Below, in pieces: positions 7,948 through 15,906 of a DNA stretch of 37,863 bases; position 1 is the first letter of the stretch, and every line of letters begins with the position of its first letter. Source of the DNA: a virus. The notes under the pieces were generated by a model. It saw only the letters and a program-made list of their open reading frames with translations. It did not search any database and was not told the origin of the DNA. Position numbers and translations under genes: made by a program. The stretch is taken from positions 1 through 37,863 of the IMG/VR virus record IMGVR_UViG_3300032342_000023; one strand, written 5' to 3'.

Positions 7948-8612
7948 GGAAATAGTTTTTGCCCGCCCTTGGCAGCCACCCAGGCATCACCCATGTCCTG
8001 ATTGCAGGTGTCATAAACCATCTGCCCGACACTTTTACCGGTTTTCGCAACATGTTGAGGCCACGCAACTTTGGGATTAAGGGCAAGAACCTTTTCAAAA
8101 ACTTTCTCTTTGGTGCTTTTGGTTTTGTCCTTGGTGTCAATCTTGATGCCAAGCTGTGCCCTGGCAGACCTGACATTAATGAACGTTGGTTTGACATGAA
8201 ACATATTAAAGGCAATTAGGCAGGCTATGGCGTTCATCTTGGCGAGGATGACAATTGTTCCGGCAGAGGAGAAACCTGGAGAAAACTTCTTTGCAATATC
8301 CTCAACAAAAATTCTTTTAATGGTCCAGGTTGGGGACATGTTCTTGGAGAATTCTGTCTGGAACTCAACGGACTTGTCCCACAAGTCCACAAGTTTGGTG
8401 CTTGTTAGTTTTATGGGGAACAAGGAGATGAGGTTTCCGGTATTGTGGTCTAGGACACAGACCCCAACAATAGACGTGGACACATCCAGCCCTATATCTA
8501 CTTCTGTTTTTTGAGGTAACGTTCCCGGATTTTGGCCGCCTTCTGGAGGGGTAGAATTATCTTGTCTGTCCAAAACTCGTAAGTTATCTGTGGATTTTGA
8601 CTCGCGCACCAT
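7944..8612 (-). CDS. RuvC-like Holliday-junction resolvase family protein
   Basis: The RNase H-like fold of RuvC-type resolvases is recognisable from the first strand with Asp43 (DIGLDVSTSIVGVCVLD), the second acidic site E104 (IFVEDIAKKFSPG) and the C-terminal acidic pair D206/D209 (QDMGDAWVAA). Such enzymes trim branched DNA before packaging. The start is a problem. The ATG at 8612 adds about 38 residues of non-conserved sequence and overlaps the preceding nuclease gene by 115 bases. The only other standard starts before Asp43 are GTG at 8609 and TTG at 8573, and no start codon lies between 8573 and the catalytic strand. The overlap contains a run of six A's, at which a -1 slip would join the two proteins (see findings). 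The fold is secure; the N-terminus is not. Confidence 0.82.
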   Translation of the reverse strand: MVRESKSTDNLRVLDRQDNSTPPEGGQNPGTLPQKTEVDIGLDVSTSIVGVCVLDHNTGNLISLFPIKLTSTKLVDLWDKSVEFQTEFSKNMSPTWTIKRIFVEDIAKKFSPGFSSAGTIVILAKMNAIACLIAFNMFHVKPTFINVRSARAQLGIKIDTKDKTKSTKEKVFEKVLALNPKVAWPQHVAKTGKSVGQMVYDTCNQDMGDAWVAAKGGQKLFP

Positions 8613-8983
8613 ATTCTTGCCGCCTCTGCCTTTCGTTGTACTCGGAGGTTTGTTAGGAGATTTTGTCTCTTGACCTCGACCATTTTAACTTTGCCATCTG
8701 TGTACCAAACCAAAAAATCTGGGAAATATTTTCTGATTCTTTTTGTCGTTTGGCTTGAGGTATAGTGAATTTCAATCGTCTCATATGTGTAACACAAGAC
8801 CAGGGGATCACTGTCCAGATACTCACAAATGGTCTTTTCCCACCCTGATCTGTAGTTGATGGGGGTCTGGCACTTGAGGCTGTTGTGAACCCCTGTGTGG
8901 TACCTGGATTTCTTGCGTTTCTTGGCTTTCTTCTTTGTCTTATTTTTGGTGACAGCAGGAGCCTTTGTGGGATTTTTTGGCAT
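8498..8983 (-). CDS. gp4-like head-completion / TnsA-type PD-(D/E)XK nuclease
   Basis: The product resembles the T4 gp4 head-completion group and the TnsA N-terminal nuclease fold. It has YRSGWEKTICEYLD (with an early Glu), then RKYFPDFLVWYTDG carrying the catalytic Asp, then KMVEVKRQN with the E-x-K pair. In this family the sequence order YRS.WE...YFPDF...(I/V)E(I/V)K is typical. A Lys/Arg-rich N-terminal tail (KNKTKKKAKKRKK) probably binds DNA. The ATG at 8983 is chosen because upstream codons give an implausible sequence. However, a perfect AGGAGG lies 18 bases before this ATG, too far for a standard site, so a non-AUG start nearer to it (for example the in-frame ACG at 8992) cannot be excluded. 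The 3' end overlaps the RuvC-like frame. Confidence 0.82.
   Translation of the reverse strand: MPKNPTKAPAVTKNKTKKKAKKRKKSRYHTGVHNSLKCQTPINYRSGWEKTICEYLDSDPLVLCYTYETIEIHYTSSQTTKRIRKYFPDFLVWYTDGKVKMVEVKRQNLLTNLRVQRKAEAARIWCASQNPQITYEFWTDKIILPLQKAAKIRERYLKKQK
8507..8512 (-). other. six-A run at the nuclease/RuvC junction (possible frameshift site)
   Basis: On the minus strand the gp4-like frame reads CTC AAA AAA CAG AAG TAG. A -1 slip on the second AAA would continue as ACA GAA GTA GAT into the RuvC-like frame, two codons before the stop and just before the first catalytic strand. Seen directly; the biological use is inferred. Confidence 0.4.
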
Positions 8984-9086
8984 AGAGCACGTACTTGAGT
9001 TCCTCCTTAGTATAGAAGACTCTAGGACATTTTTACAGATTAAATGTTTTAGTGGAACACTACCAATTAGAGAGGGGCGGAGGGAG

Positions 9087-9093
9087 ATATTTA
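9087..9093 (+). promoter_or_regulatory. ATATTTA box upstream of the metalloprotease gene (plus strand)
   Basis: The same heptamer (GGGAG-ATATTTA-ACCTG), now on the plus strand, lies 15 bases before the protease ATG with GAGG between. Its orientation follows the gene it precedes, which argues against a strand-bias artefact. Confidence 0.45.
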
Positions 9094-9108
9094 ACCTGAG
9101 GAACAAAT

Positions 9109-9768
9109 ATGAAGAAGGGTACGCTCCTGGCTATCTCAATCGGCATTGCTCTGGTGCTCTGGGCAGGAACACACCTCAGGGGCGCAAGAAGACAATATAT
9201 AAATATTACTGACCAAATTCACCTGAACTTAGGACATTGGACCCCAGAAGACTTTCCCCTACCTGTCGGGGTAGATGTTTCATCGTTCTCTCAGGTCGAG
9301 AGAGAGCGCATTTTTGAAGTCCTTGAATACTGGAACTCGGTGATTGGTGAGCGAGTTTTTGAACCTAACGAAATTGACCTGGACTTCCATATATCGAGGG
9401 GCGTTCTCCTCGAGCCTTCACATGGAGAGATTTTTGTTCAGGAAATAGAATTAGGGATTTCTGAGGAGCGAGGAAACTTCCTCGGGTTAACTGAGCTTCA
9501 CACAGGGTCATATAACCTAGATTTCACACAGGTCAACAATGGTGTTGTTTTACTGGACAATGATATTTCACATGAAGAGTTGTTTATAGTTGCAGTACAC
9601 GAGTTTGGTCATGTGCTTGGTTTGGGACATGACGGAGACGTAAACTCGGTTATGTTTCCACACGTCCTGGAAAGTACAGGAGTCATCATGCAAGATGACA
9701 TAGACTATATACGAAGACAACTTCGGCCGAGATTCATGCCAAACTTCTTCATGGGCACACCATTTTAG
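9109..9768 (+). CDS. matrixin-like zinc metalloprotease, membrane-anchored or exported
   Basis: The zinc site HEFGHVLGLGHD (residues 164-175) fits HExxHxxGxxHD of metzincins, and SVMFPH (180-185) supplies the Met-turn with Met182, placing it with matrixin/M10-like peptidases. Residues 5-20 form a hydrophobic stretch after MKKG, which is a signal peptide or N-terminal anchor without a lipobox Cys. The mature part would therefore act outside the cytoplasm. The region 68-150 (EVLEYWNSVIG, NNGVVLLD) matches the pre-helix part of the fold. At 219 aa it looks complete, without added binding domains. It is on the plus strand, divergent from the nuclease gene and ending with a 4-base overlap against the convergent 789-aa gene. 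GAGG lies 8 bases before the ATG and the ATATTTA box further upstream. Substrate is unknown: a host surface protein or virion protein are both possible. Confidence 0.9.
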   Translation: MKKGTLLAISIGIALVLWAGTHLRGARRQYINITDQIHLNLGHWTPEDFPLPVGVDVSSFSQVERERIFEVLEYWNSVIGERVFEPNEIDLDFHISRGVLLEPSHGEIFVQEIELGISEERGNFLGLTELHTGSYNLDFTQVNNGVVLLDNDISHEELFIVAVHEFGHVLGLGHDGDVNSVMFPHVLESTGVIMQDDIDYIRRQLRPRFMPNFFMGTPF

Positions 9769-12134
9769 AGGTCTAGTTTCACGGCAAACATCAGCTTGTC
9801 CCCGGTTCTTTTAATTATCGGTTGTGCAAAGCTTGTCTTGGTAATGACATTTAGGTTGTCGTCATGTAGGTAGAGCCCGGACAACCAAACATATTGTTCG
9901 TCTATCTCATTGGCAAGAGTGTCCAGCGGGTTATTGCTCGCGCTAACATAGGATGGGTTAGAGCTAGAGGTGGCGGTAAGAGGTGGCAATAGAAGATTAA
10001 ATTTCAGAACATGAACATTTTGTTCCCCGTCAAACTTTAGTTGCCAGTTTTCCTGTCCAAAAAAGAACAACTGAGGGGACTTTATCATTATAATCCCCTC
10101 ATTATAGAAGACGTTTCCTACAGAAGACCAGGACGCCTGAGCGGTGTCGGCGTTTCCTCGATAGAGATTACCGTAACCATCATCCTTCAGAGAAACCTTG
10201 ACCTTACCACCAGAGCCGGACATGGAAGTGTCCTCCAGAAGAAGACTACCTGGTCTTATTCTATTGCCATAATATAAGTTGCTAACGTCAAAGAAAACGA
10301 CCTGATTTGAGGTATTGTCCCTGGTTCGATGCAAGATTGCAAGACTGTCAGAGGAACTTCCGCTCAGGTTGTTTGGGGTCGGGCCAAGGATACCGTCCAC
10401 GATAGACCCAGAGAGGTTAGAAAGTCCAAAGGCGCGAGTTTTAAGAGGAACCATGTTCCTGAGGGACACAAAACCATAGTTTAGGTTTCCGAGGTCATTT
10501 CGGAACTTTTCATTAGAGCCGGTTGCCAGGAAACCAAAGTTTGGAACAAACTGCCCGTTGTCACAAGGCATGATTGTGTACTGGCGTCTTCTGTTGGACT
10601 CAGTTGCAAAGAGAAACTGGTTTGCATCCTGTATGTCAGAGGTAGCATTTATTGTGGAGCCGGTAAGGGTTAGCCATCTCGGGAACTTATTTTGGACAAA
10701 CTCTTTCCCGTAGTTCTCCAGGTTCATGTACATCCCACCAATACCAAAACTCATTGTGACGTTAAATGGATCCCTTGTGGTGTCGTTCTTGGTTTGAAAT
10801 GGCGTAACCAGTACGCCGCCAGAGGAGCCAACAAACGACTGAGTAGGTGCCTCAATGGTAAAGAACGGCGGAACATAGAACATCAAGTTTGCAAAGTTCG
10901 TTGGTCCGGCAGATTGAAATCCTGAAATTTCCGGGACTGTTAGATACTTGTTAAAAATCTTCAGGTCATGTATCTCGGCGTTGAGCGGGTGATTAAAGGC
11001 AAATGTTGTCGGATAGTCAACTCCAGTAAGAGCATCTAGTTCCTCAAGCCCGTCCCTGTCTGAGACATCTGCCGCAAAGAACCTGGACATGCCAGAGGTT
11101 CCGGCGTTTGTTCCCTCGTAGTAGTTGCCCAGGGCCAGGACAATTGGGCCATCTGACCCGGCATACCCACCAGTAACCCTCGTGCTGGCGATGCTTGTCG
11201 TTAGAACGAACTCGGTGTCAACTCTACCATCAATTAATATTGACCCGGTACCATTATTGTACAACGGGGCTGGTCCACCATGTCGAATGGTAATGTGATG
11301 CCAGTTGTTTCTTTTCAGGGAATTGTCAGAAGAATAAAAAGTTAGAGAGTTTGTCGTGGCTAAACTTGGGGCGGTTCCCGCACTAGAAGAAAGCTGCACA
11401 AGAATTCTATAGGCGTTTGGATAGCCGTTTAAGTCCCTGGAGGACCCGGTGACCAGGGACACACCCAAGACACCAGAAAGGTGCATTACGGTACCGGCCT
11501 TGAAGGAGTTGAACTCTGTGTCAGTAGTATATTTTGGATTGATCCAAAAGTCAATCGACCAGGAGCCGGTTGGAGTATATGGTCCGTAGGCCCATACTCC
11601 CGACACTGGTGCGTTTGGATATAGGACTACGGACCCGGTTGGAACTGCACTACTCGTGAAGAAATTAAAACAATTATAGTTCGTGAAGGCAAACTGAGAG
11701 TTTGGTTGGGTTGAACGATAATAGGGCATCAGGTCATTGATCGTTACCAGTTTCCTGAAGGTGTTTGTGTTGACGCTAAATGGAGGAGTAAACCTGATAA
11801 TATCCACGGTCTGCTGTTTGCGGGCAGAAGGTTGCTGGGAGAACACCCCAGACAAATAACCATTTATTTGTGCCGTGTTTGAGGAACTTATGCTAGCGAA
11901 GGTTTTTGCCTGGATAAGTAACTGACCTAGATTTTGATCATTAAACAGAGAAGAGCTAAAAGCCGACAAAGGCTGCACTTCTTTCTCCGAGTCAGACCTT
12001 CTCGGAAAGATGTAGAGGGTGCCGGTTATGTTAGGAGTAGATGAAAATGTAGAACCGCTAGAATAAAATCTTGGAGGATGAGTTTCTAGTGTAAAGTGCT
12101 CAACGTCATCTGGAGTAATCCTACGTATCGACAT
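9765..12134 (-). CDS. LamG-domain virion/tail protein (789 aa)
   Basis: A large Ser/Thr/Gly-rich structural protein. Residues about 155-405 form a concanavalin/LamG-type sandwich: SWSIDFWINP (191-200), NNWHHITIRH (276-285), SILIDGRVD (298-306) and the closing AEIHDLKIFNKYLT (386-399). Residues about 600-740 look like a virion module with a run of short strands (LYYGNRIRPGSLLLED, GYGNLYRG, GIIMIKSPQLFFFGQ). The last 45 residues (WLSGLYLHDDNLNV, ITKTSFAQPIIK, KLD) match the C-terminus of the adjacent 384-aa protein. LamG domains commonly bind glycans, so a host-contact role is plausible. The gene begins 23 bp after the 384-aa gene and ends tail to tail with the metalloprotease gene. Confidence 0.85.
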   Translation of the reverse strand: MSIRRITPDDVEHFTLETHPPRFYSSGSTFSSTPNITGTLYIFPRRSDSEKEVQPLSAFSSSLFNDQNLGQLLIQAKTFASISSSNTAQINGYLSGVFSQQPSARKQQTVDIIRFTPPFSVNTNTFRKLVTINDLMPYYRSTQPNSQFAFTNYNCFNFFTSSAVPTGSVVLYPNAPVSGVWAYGPYTPTGSWSIDFWINPKYTTDTEFNSFKAGTVMHLSGVLGVSLVTGSSRDLNGYPNAYRILVQLSSSAGTAPSLATTNSLTFYSSDNSLKRNNWHHITIRHGGPAPLYNNGTGSILIDGRVDTEFVLTTSIASTRVTGGYAGSDGPIVLALGNYYEGTNAGTSGMSRFFAADVSDRDGLEELDALTGVDYPTTFAFNHPLNAEIHDLKIFNKYLTVPEISGFQSAGPTNFANLMFYVPPFFTIEAPTQSFVGSSGGVLVTPFQTKNDTTRDPFNVTMSFGIGGMYMNLENYGKEFVQNKFPRWLTLTGSTINATSDIQDANQFLFATESNRRRQYTIMPCDNGQFVPNFGFLATGSNEKFRNDLGNLNYGFVSLRNMVPLKTRAFGLSNLSGSIVDGILGPTPNNLSGSSSDSLAILHRTRDNTSNQVVFFDVSNLYYGNRIRPGSLLLEDTSMSGSGGKVKVSLKDDGYGNLYRGNADTAQASWSSVGNVFYNEGIIMIKSPQLFFFGQENWQLKFDGEQNVHVLKFNLLLPPLTATSSSNPSYVSASNNPLDTLANEIDEQYVWLSGLYLHDDNLNVITKTSFAQPIIKRTGDKLMFAVKLDL

Positions 12135-12157
12135 TTGTTCTTTTCCATGAGACGATC

Positions 12158-13312
12158 TTAGAAGTCAAGTCTTGTTTTGAGAGTAAGATTACGCTCATCA
12201 TCCTTCAGGATTGGTCTTGAGGTTTTTGCCACAGCCAGGAGATTGTCATTGGCATCATAGAGACCAATGGAGGTCAAAAACACGAAGGATTTTTGAGTCT
12301 CTTCCTGGCCTTCATCAATAACGACGATCCTTGAGTCAGCGTCAACGAACGTTGGATTTGAAGAGTAGTTAAACTCATCTGCTGCCAAATTACAGAAGTA
12401 AATCGTACTGTTGATATTTGTTATATTCTGGAAAGTAATGGCAGTTGCGGCAGAACCAGAGAATCTTGTGCTGCAAATATGGTCAAGCACGTCATCTACC
12501 GAAGCAGACACGAGAAACTTTGCAAGACTTCCAGAGAAACCAACAAACCCAGTGGAGTGCATCCCTCTGATTGTTCCGCTAAGGAACGTTGTCTGGTCGA
12601 AGGATCTGGAAATATCCAAAACAGCAATGCCCTTGTCAATGAACAGAAGCCCCACCGGCAAGGCTGTATTGGCCGAGTCCACTATGGTAGAAACCTGACC
12701 ACCAAAGGAGAAGTCCTTGTTCTCCGAGGAACCAATGTCGGAGTAAATCTTGGTTGTGGCTGCGCCAACCCTGTTAAGGTTGTAAGAGCCAGTTAAGGCT
12801 GCGGAGGGATTAAGCTTGATAGCGAACGTCTCACGCTTGATTTGATCGCGGGTGAAAAGTCTCTTGAAGTCCAAGAACAGAGCCTCGCGGATTGTGGAGG
12901 TTGTTGACCCAGACGTAAGATTGAACTCTTCTGAGGCGTCCCCAAGGAGCGCCTGAGCATGGAGCCTGTAAAGGTCCATTTTCTCTCTCATCATTAAGGA
13001 CTGTGACGAGAAAATATACTTGCCATTTGAGTCGATGGTAAAACCCGAATTTGCAACAAGCACAGAGGCCGAGCTAAATCCGAAGGTAACATCAAAAATC
13101 GGGTTGGCGGTCTGGAGGGTGAAGTCCTGGTCAAACACTGTCTGGAACAAGGAGGAAGTTACCCCTGGCCCGATACCGCCTGTGACGAAAACCTGGTACT
13201 GCTTTCTGGTATTGGAACCAGAAATGTCTTCATTTATAACATCAACTAGTTGGTTAAGGAAAGACTTTGCCGTCTTAATGTCCGAAGCCGCGAATTCTTT
13301 AAATGTTGCCAT
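12158..13312 (-). CDS. virion structural protein (384 aa) sharing the LamG protein's C-terminal module
   Basis: The N-terminal half is helical (KEFAASDIKTAKSFLNQLVDV) and then mixed. The C-terminal third is strand-rich, with FNYSSNPTFVDADSRIVVID followed by VFLTSIGLYDANDNLLAVAK and PILKDD. The last about 40 residues align with those of the 789-aa protein: aromatic-L-x-x-x-G-L-Y, Asp-x-Asn-L, K-T-S, P-I-(I/L)-K, terminal L-D-(F/L). This suggests a shared assembly or docking module. No enzyme motif, membrane segment or signal peptide is seen. An AAGG lies about 15 bases before the ATG, a loose ribosome binding site. The location inside the tail block supports a structural role. The exact virion position is unknown. 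Confidence 0.8.
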   Translation of the reverse strand: MATFKEFAASDIKTAKSFLNQLVDVINEDISGSNTRKQYQVFVTGGIGPGVTSSLFQTVFDQDFTLQTANPIFDVTFGFSSASVLVANSGFTIDSNGKYIFSSQSLMMREKMDLYRLHAQALLGDASEEFNLTSGSTTSTIREALFLDFKRLFTRDQIKRETFAIKLNPSAALTGSYNLNRVGAATTKIYSDIGSSENKDFSFGGQVSTIVDSANTALPVGLLFIDKGIAVLDISRSFDQTTFLSGTIRGMHSTGFVGFSGSLAKFLVSASVDDVLDHICSTRFSGSAATAITFQNITNINSTIYFCNLAADEFNYSSNPTFVDADSRIVVIDEGQEETQKSFVFLTSIGLYDANDNLLAVAKTSRPILKDDERNLTLKTRLDF

Positions 13313-13331
13313 GTTTATGTGTGCCTTTTAC

Positions 13332-14045
13332 TTAGCTTGTCTTATTGATCTGGACCTCAAACTCGTAGACAGCCCCGCTTTGGATGCCGGCAACCTTGAC
13401 GAAGGTCGAGATGAGATTTTTGTTGTACTGGGCACCATAGACCTGGAACTGACTTTCCGTGATTGCCTTGGTGGCAAGAGTCAGGGTAAGCCTGGAGCCT
13501 CCCAGGGAGTTCTCTCCGGCGTCTCTGGTGAGGATGTAGGTTGCCCTCTGTTGGGAGTCAATGTTGTCTGGGGCGCTTCCTAGGACCTGCAAAAATAGGT
13601 TTGAAAGCTCGACTATGAAGGCTTGATCTCTAAGCTCCACGTCTATGGTTTGTTCGTTGTTAATTGTCTGGGAAACGTTAATCTGGCGGCGTTTGGTGGT
13701 GGTGTTGCCGATGGACACGATTCTTGCCGTGGAGTCAATACCTTCTCCGGTCAACTCCAGGGACGGAAGCCTGATGAGGTTTGGGTTTGACACAGAGATA
13801 CAGCGATATTTCTGGGCATAGGAGCCGTTTGTCAGGGCTTCAAACACAGGGGTGTTCTTCTCGATCTTTTCCTTACCAACGGTCCTTCCGTACTTGGTAA
13901 TAATGCCATAATCCACTTCATCATCCCCGGTACCAAATTTAACCACCGAGAAACTACCGTCATTTCTAGACAAAAACTGTCTGCCGGTATCGGTTAGAAC
14001 GGCATCTAAAATAATGTTATTGGTATCGTTTTGTAAAAAACCCAT
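13332..14045 (-). CDS. virion structural protein (237 aa) with the 'LTDTGRQF' N-terminal module
   Basis: The N-terminus GFLQNDTNNIILDAVLTDTG followed by RQFL and FSVVKFGTGDDEVDYG is a pattern I associate with structural proteins of large phages, without a firm named function. The same short module opens the 314-aa protein at 22382-23326 (GILDSKTRIFDTFVTQEGRR). The remainder is beta-rich (RLTLTLATKAI, AVYEFEVQI) with no catalytic motif. The ATG at 14045 is preceded by AGGAG at good spacing, and an ATATTTA box lies 18 bases upstream in a 49-bp gap, one of the largest inside the structural block. This may be the head of a new transcript covering this gene and the two downstream structural genes. 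Confidence 0.82.
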   Translation of the reverse strand: MGFLQNDTNNIILDAVLTDTGRQFLSRNDGSFSVVKFGTGDDEVDYGIITKYGRTVGKEKIEKNTPVFEALTNGSYAQKYRCISVSNPNLIRLPSLELTGEGIDSTARIVSIGNTTTKRRQINVSQTINNEQTIDVELRDQAFIVELSNLFLQVLGSAPDNIDSQQRATYILTRDAGENSLGGSRLTLTLATKAITESQFQVYGAQYNKNLISTFVKVAGIQSGAVYEFEVQINKTS

Positions 14046-14063
14046 ATGTCTCCTGTGTGTACC

Positions 14064-14070
14064 TAAATAT
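14064..14070 (-). promoter_or_regulatory. ATATTTA box upstream of the 237-aa structural gene
   Basis: Gene-sense heptamer (TGTTC-ATATTTA-GGTAC) 18 bases before the ATG, with AGGAG between it and the start. Of the five sites, this spacing best fits a promoter followed by a ribosome binding site. Confidence 0.45.
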
Positions 14071-14094
14071 GAACAAAAATCGAATTAAGATATT

Positions 14095-15906
14095 TTACTT
14101 GATATCCACATTGCTTTCTTCATTTTGGGACTCAATTGTCCTTTTGTCTTCAAGATTTATGGTAACCGTCTTCTGCGACTGGAGGTCAACATTTATCAAG
14201 GAAAGCTTGTATTCTGCATCTTGACCGGTCTTTAGAAGACGTAGGTCGTGCCCGTTAGCATCGAACACCCGTAAGTATTCTGGATTAAAAATAACCTGAA
14301 CTTGTTTATGTCCAGAGTCCCGGATCGTGTCCACGAAAGTGTCCTGGTTGAGGTACATGTTCGGATAAGCCTTAGGGGCTCCAGCCACGGAGATTAGTTT
14401 TTTGGTTATTTTGTTCTTGAATCTGTCAAACCCAACCTCAAGTTGCATGGAATAATTTGAGGACATCCCATGAGCGTCCACAGAGCACATTGCATAAATG
14501 TACCTGGAGTCTCTACCAAACTCTTTGTCCAAATAGTAGTTTCTAGGGTTAGCCAACTTTTCCACCAGCGGCCGGTCAGGAGTTTCGTTTCTTGGAGTCT
14601 TGACAACGCTGTCATCGAAGTCATATTCCTTGATAAGCTGGAATGGTTCATTTATGGTTGTTCTTCTGAACAACTGAAAATACTTTATATCCCTCTGAGC
14701 GTTTGGGGGGAAAGCCCATGTTATCCTGGCGGCAGTGTTTTTGTAGTCCCAGGCTATGTTGAAGTCCGAAGGAGGTGGCGGAGGCACGCTCTCGGTGCAG
14801 ACCACCATTCTTGCCGGGCTGTCCTGGGAGGAAACTAAGAAAGAAATAGCAACAACGCCATCCGACTCAAGATCCTGCGCCTGAACCTCAATGAAGATTA
14901 CGCTACGAATACGATAAAGATATTTGCCGCCATATCTTATTTTAAGATCGACTGTTGTGTTTGCCAGGGGACTTTCTACAATAACAGGAGCCCTGTCAAC
15001 AACTGTTCCGTTTTCAAGAATTTCTTGCTTGTCAATAATATAGCCAACCGGCTGAACGGTGGAATCAAAGGCTGCCGGAGTGTCTATTTGACGAATACCG
15101 ATGTACTCCATGACCTCAAGGTCATACTCGCTGTCGCTCAGAACGCTTGCCGTAGAGGTAGAAATAGCCTGAGTCTCTCTTTGTTCTGCCTCGGACATGA
15201 GAGCCTCGGCCTCATCCTCAAAAAGACCAACGGGGTTTTCTGTGGCAGAGGCAAGAATTTTGGTCAGCACTCTGTTGTTAAACTGAAACCTTGTCTTTGC
15301 TCTCTGTATTTGACGTGTCAAATTTGCGGCTATTTTCTCTCTGTTTTGTTTAGTTACAAATGTAACTCCAAGCTCTTTGAGATTCGTTAGAATCGAAGCC
15401 AGGAAGCTGCCGCGAAGAGTGGGGGTCGTCAGGCCATTGAGGGTTTTGGCAACATCCAGAGGAGACTCCTGCTTTCTTGGTGGGGCAAATCCCTTCTGAA
15501 CTTCTTCCAGGGCACGTCTAACAAAGAAGCCAAGACGTTGATCCGCCCCAGTGTCCTGAAAGTCTATGTTGGAGTAATCACCGATGGCAAAGGTTTGCTC
15601 ATTGTGAACCTTGTCAAAATTATTAGTAATAGACGTTTTGACCGCAATGAAATCCTTGTCTCCGATGACAGGTCTCCAGGTAAGCTTTACGAACCTTGCT
15701 ACCTTGTCCTGAAAGTTCTTGGAGGTAACAAAACTAGAATCAAAACTCTCAGAGGGTTTTTTTGTGATAAAGGCGGGGGCTACTTGGCCAGAGTCGTTTG
15801 TCCGTTCGTCTGGCATGAAAAAATCATAGTTAAATCGTGCCTCGAAACCAGACACCTCGGGCGCATTCACAATAACAATCTTTTTCGATGGGAGAGATTT
15901 AGCCAT
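14095..15906 (-). CDS. large virion protein with fibronectin-III-like domain (603 aa)
   Basis: No family name can be given for the whole chain. Residues about 377-490 look like a fibronectin type III domain: a Pro run (375-379), SDFNIAWD, ARITWAFPP, YFQLFRRTT, then SRYIYAMCSVDAHGMSS, the usual order of Trp, Tyr and terminal strands. Residues about 140-250 are helical (ILTNLKELGVTF, NLTRQIQRAKTRFQ, DEAEALMSEAEQRE), possibly a stalk or oligomerisation region. The ATG overlaps the stop of the 1331-aa gene by one base (TAATG) with a strong AGGAGGA just before it, so the two are translationally coupled. It is probably part of a tail or baseplate complex with the 821- and 1331-aa proteins. Confidence 0.8.
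   Translation of the reverse strand: MAKSLPSKKIVIVNAPEVSGFEARFNYDFFMPDERTNDSGQVAPAFITKKPSESFDSSFVTSKNFQDKVARFVKLTWRPVIGDKDFIAVKTSITNNFDKVHNEQTFAIGDYSNIDFQDTGADQRLGFFVRRALEEVQKGFAPPRKQESPLDVAKTLNGLTTPTLRGSFLASILTNLKELGVTFVTKQNREKIAANLTRQIQRAKTRFQFNNRVLTKILASATENPVGLFEDEAEALMSEAEQRETQAISTSTASVLSDSEYDLEVMEYIGIRQIDTPAAFDSTVQPVGYIIDKQEILENGTVVDRAPVIVESPLANTTVDLKIRYGGKYLYRIRSVIFIEVQAQDLESDGVVAISFLVSSQDSPARMVVCTESVPPPPPSDFNIAWDYKNTAARITWAFPPNAQRDIKYFQLFRRTTINEPFQLIKEYDFDDSVVKTPRNETPDRPLVEKLANPRNYYLDKEFGRDSRYIYAMCSVDAHGMSSNYSMQLEVGFDRFKNKITKKLISVAGAPKAYPNMYLNQDTFVDTIRDSGHKQVQVIFNPEYLRVFDANGHDLRLLKTGQDAEYKLSLINVDLQSQKTVTINLEDKRTIESQNEESNVDIK

Noticed and set aside
8972-8990. GTG at 8990, 11 bases after AGGAGG, as start of a separate peptide
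   Set aside because: It is out of frame with the nuclease and stops after about 16 codons. It could be a leader, but nothing supports this beyond spacing.
9018-9023. Possible -10 box TATACT on the minus strand before the gp4-like gene
   Set aside because: The implied transcript would begin within the Shine-Dalgarno-like AGGAGG, and the paired -35 hexamer matches at only three of six positions.
8984-9106. N-terminal extension of the gp4-like nuclease
   Set aside because: The extra codons cross the region holding an AGGAGG sequence and give no family similarity. The start nevertheless remains uncertain.
9198-9205. Exact T4 late-promoter octamer TATAAATA on the plus strand
   Set aside because: It lies inside the protease coding region with no gene start nearby. 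A second exact copy at 21175-21182 is antisense inside a structural gene, so single copies look like chance.
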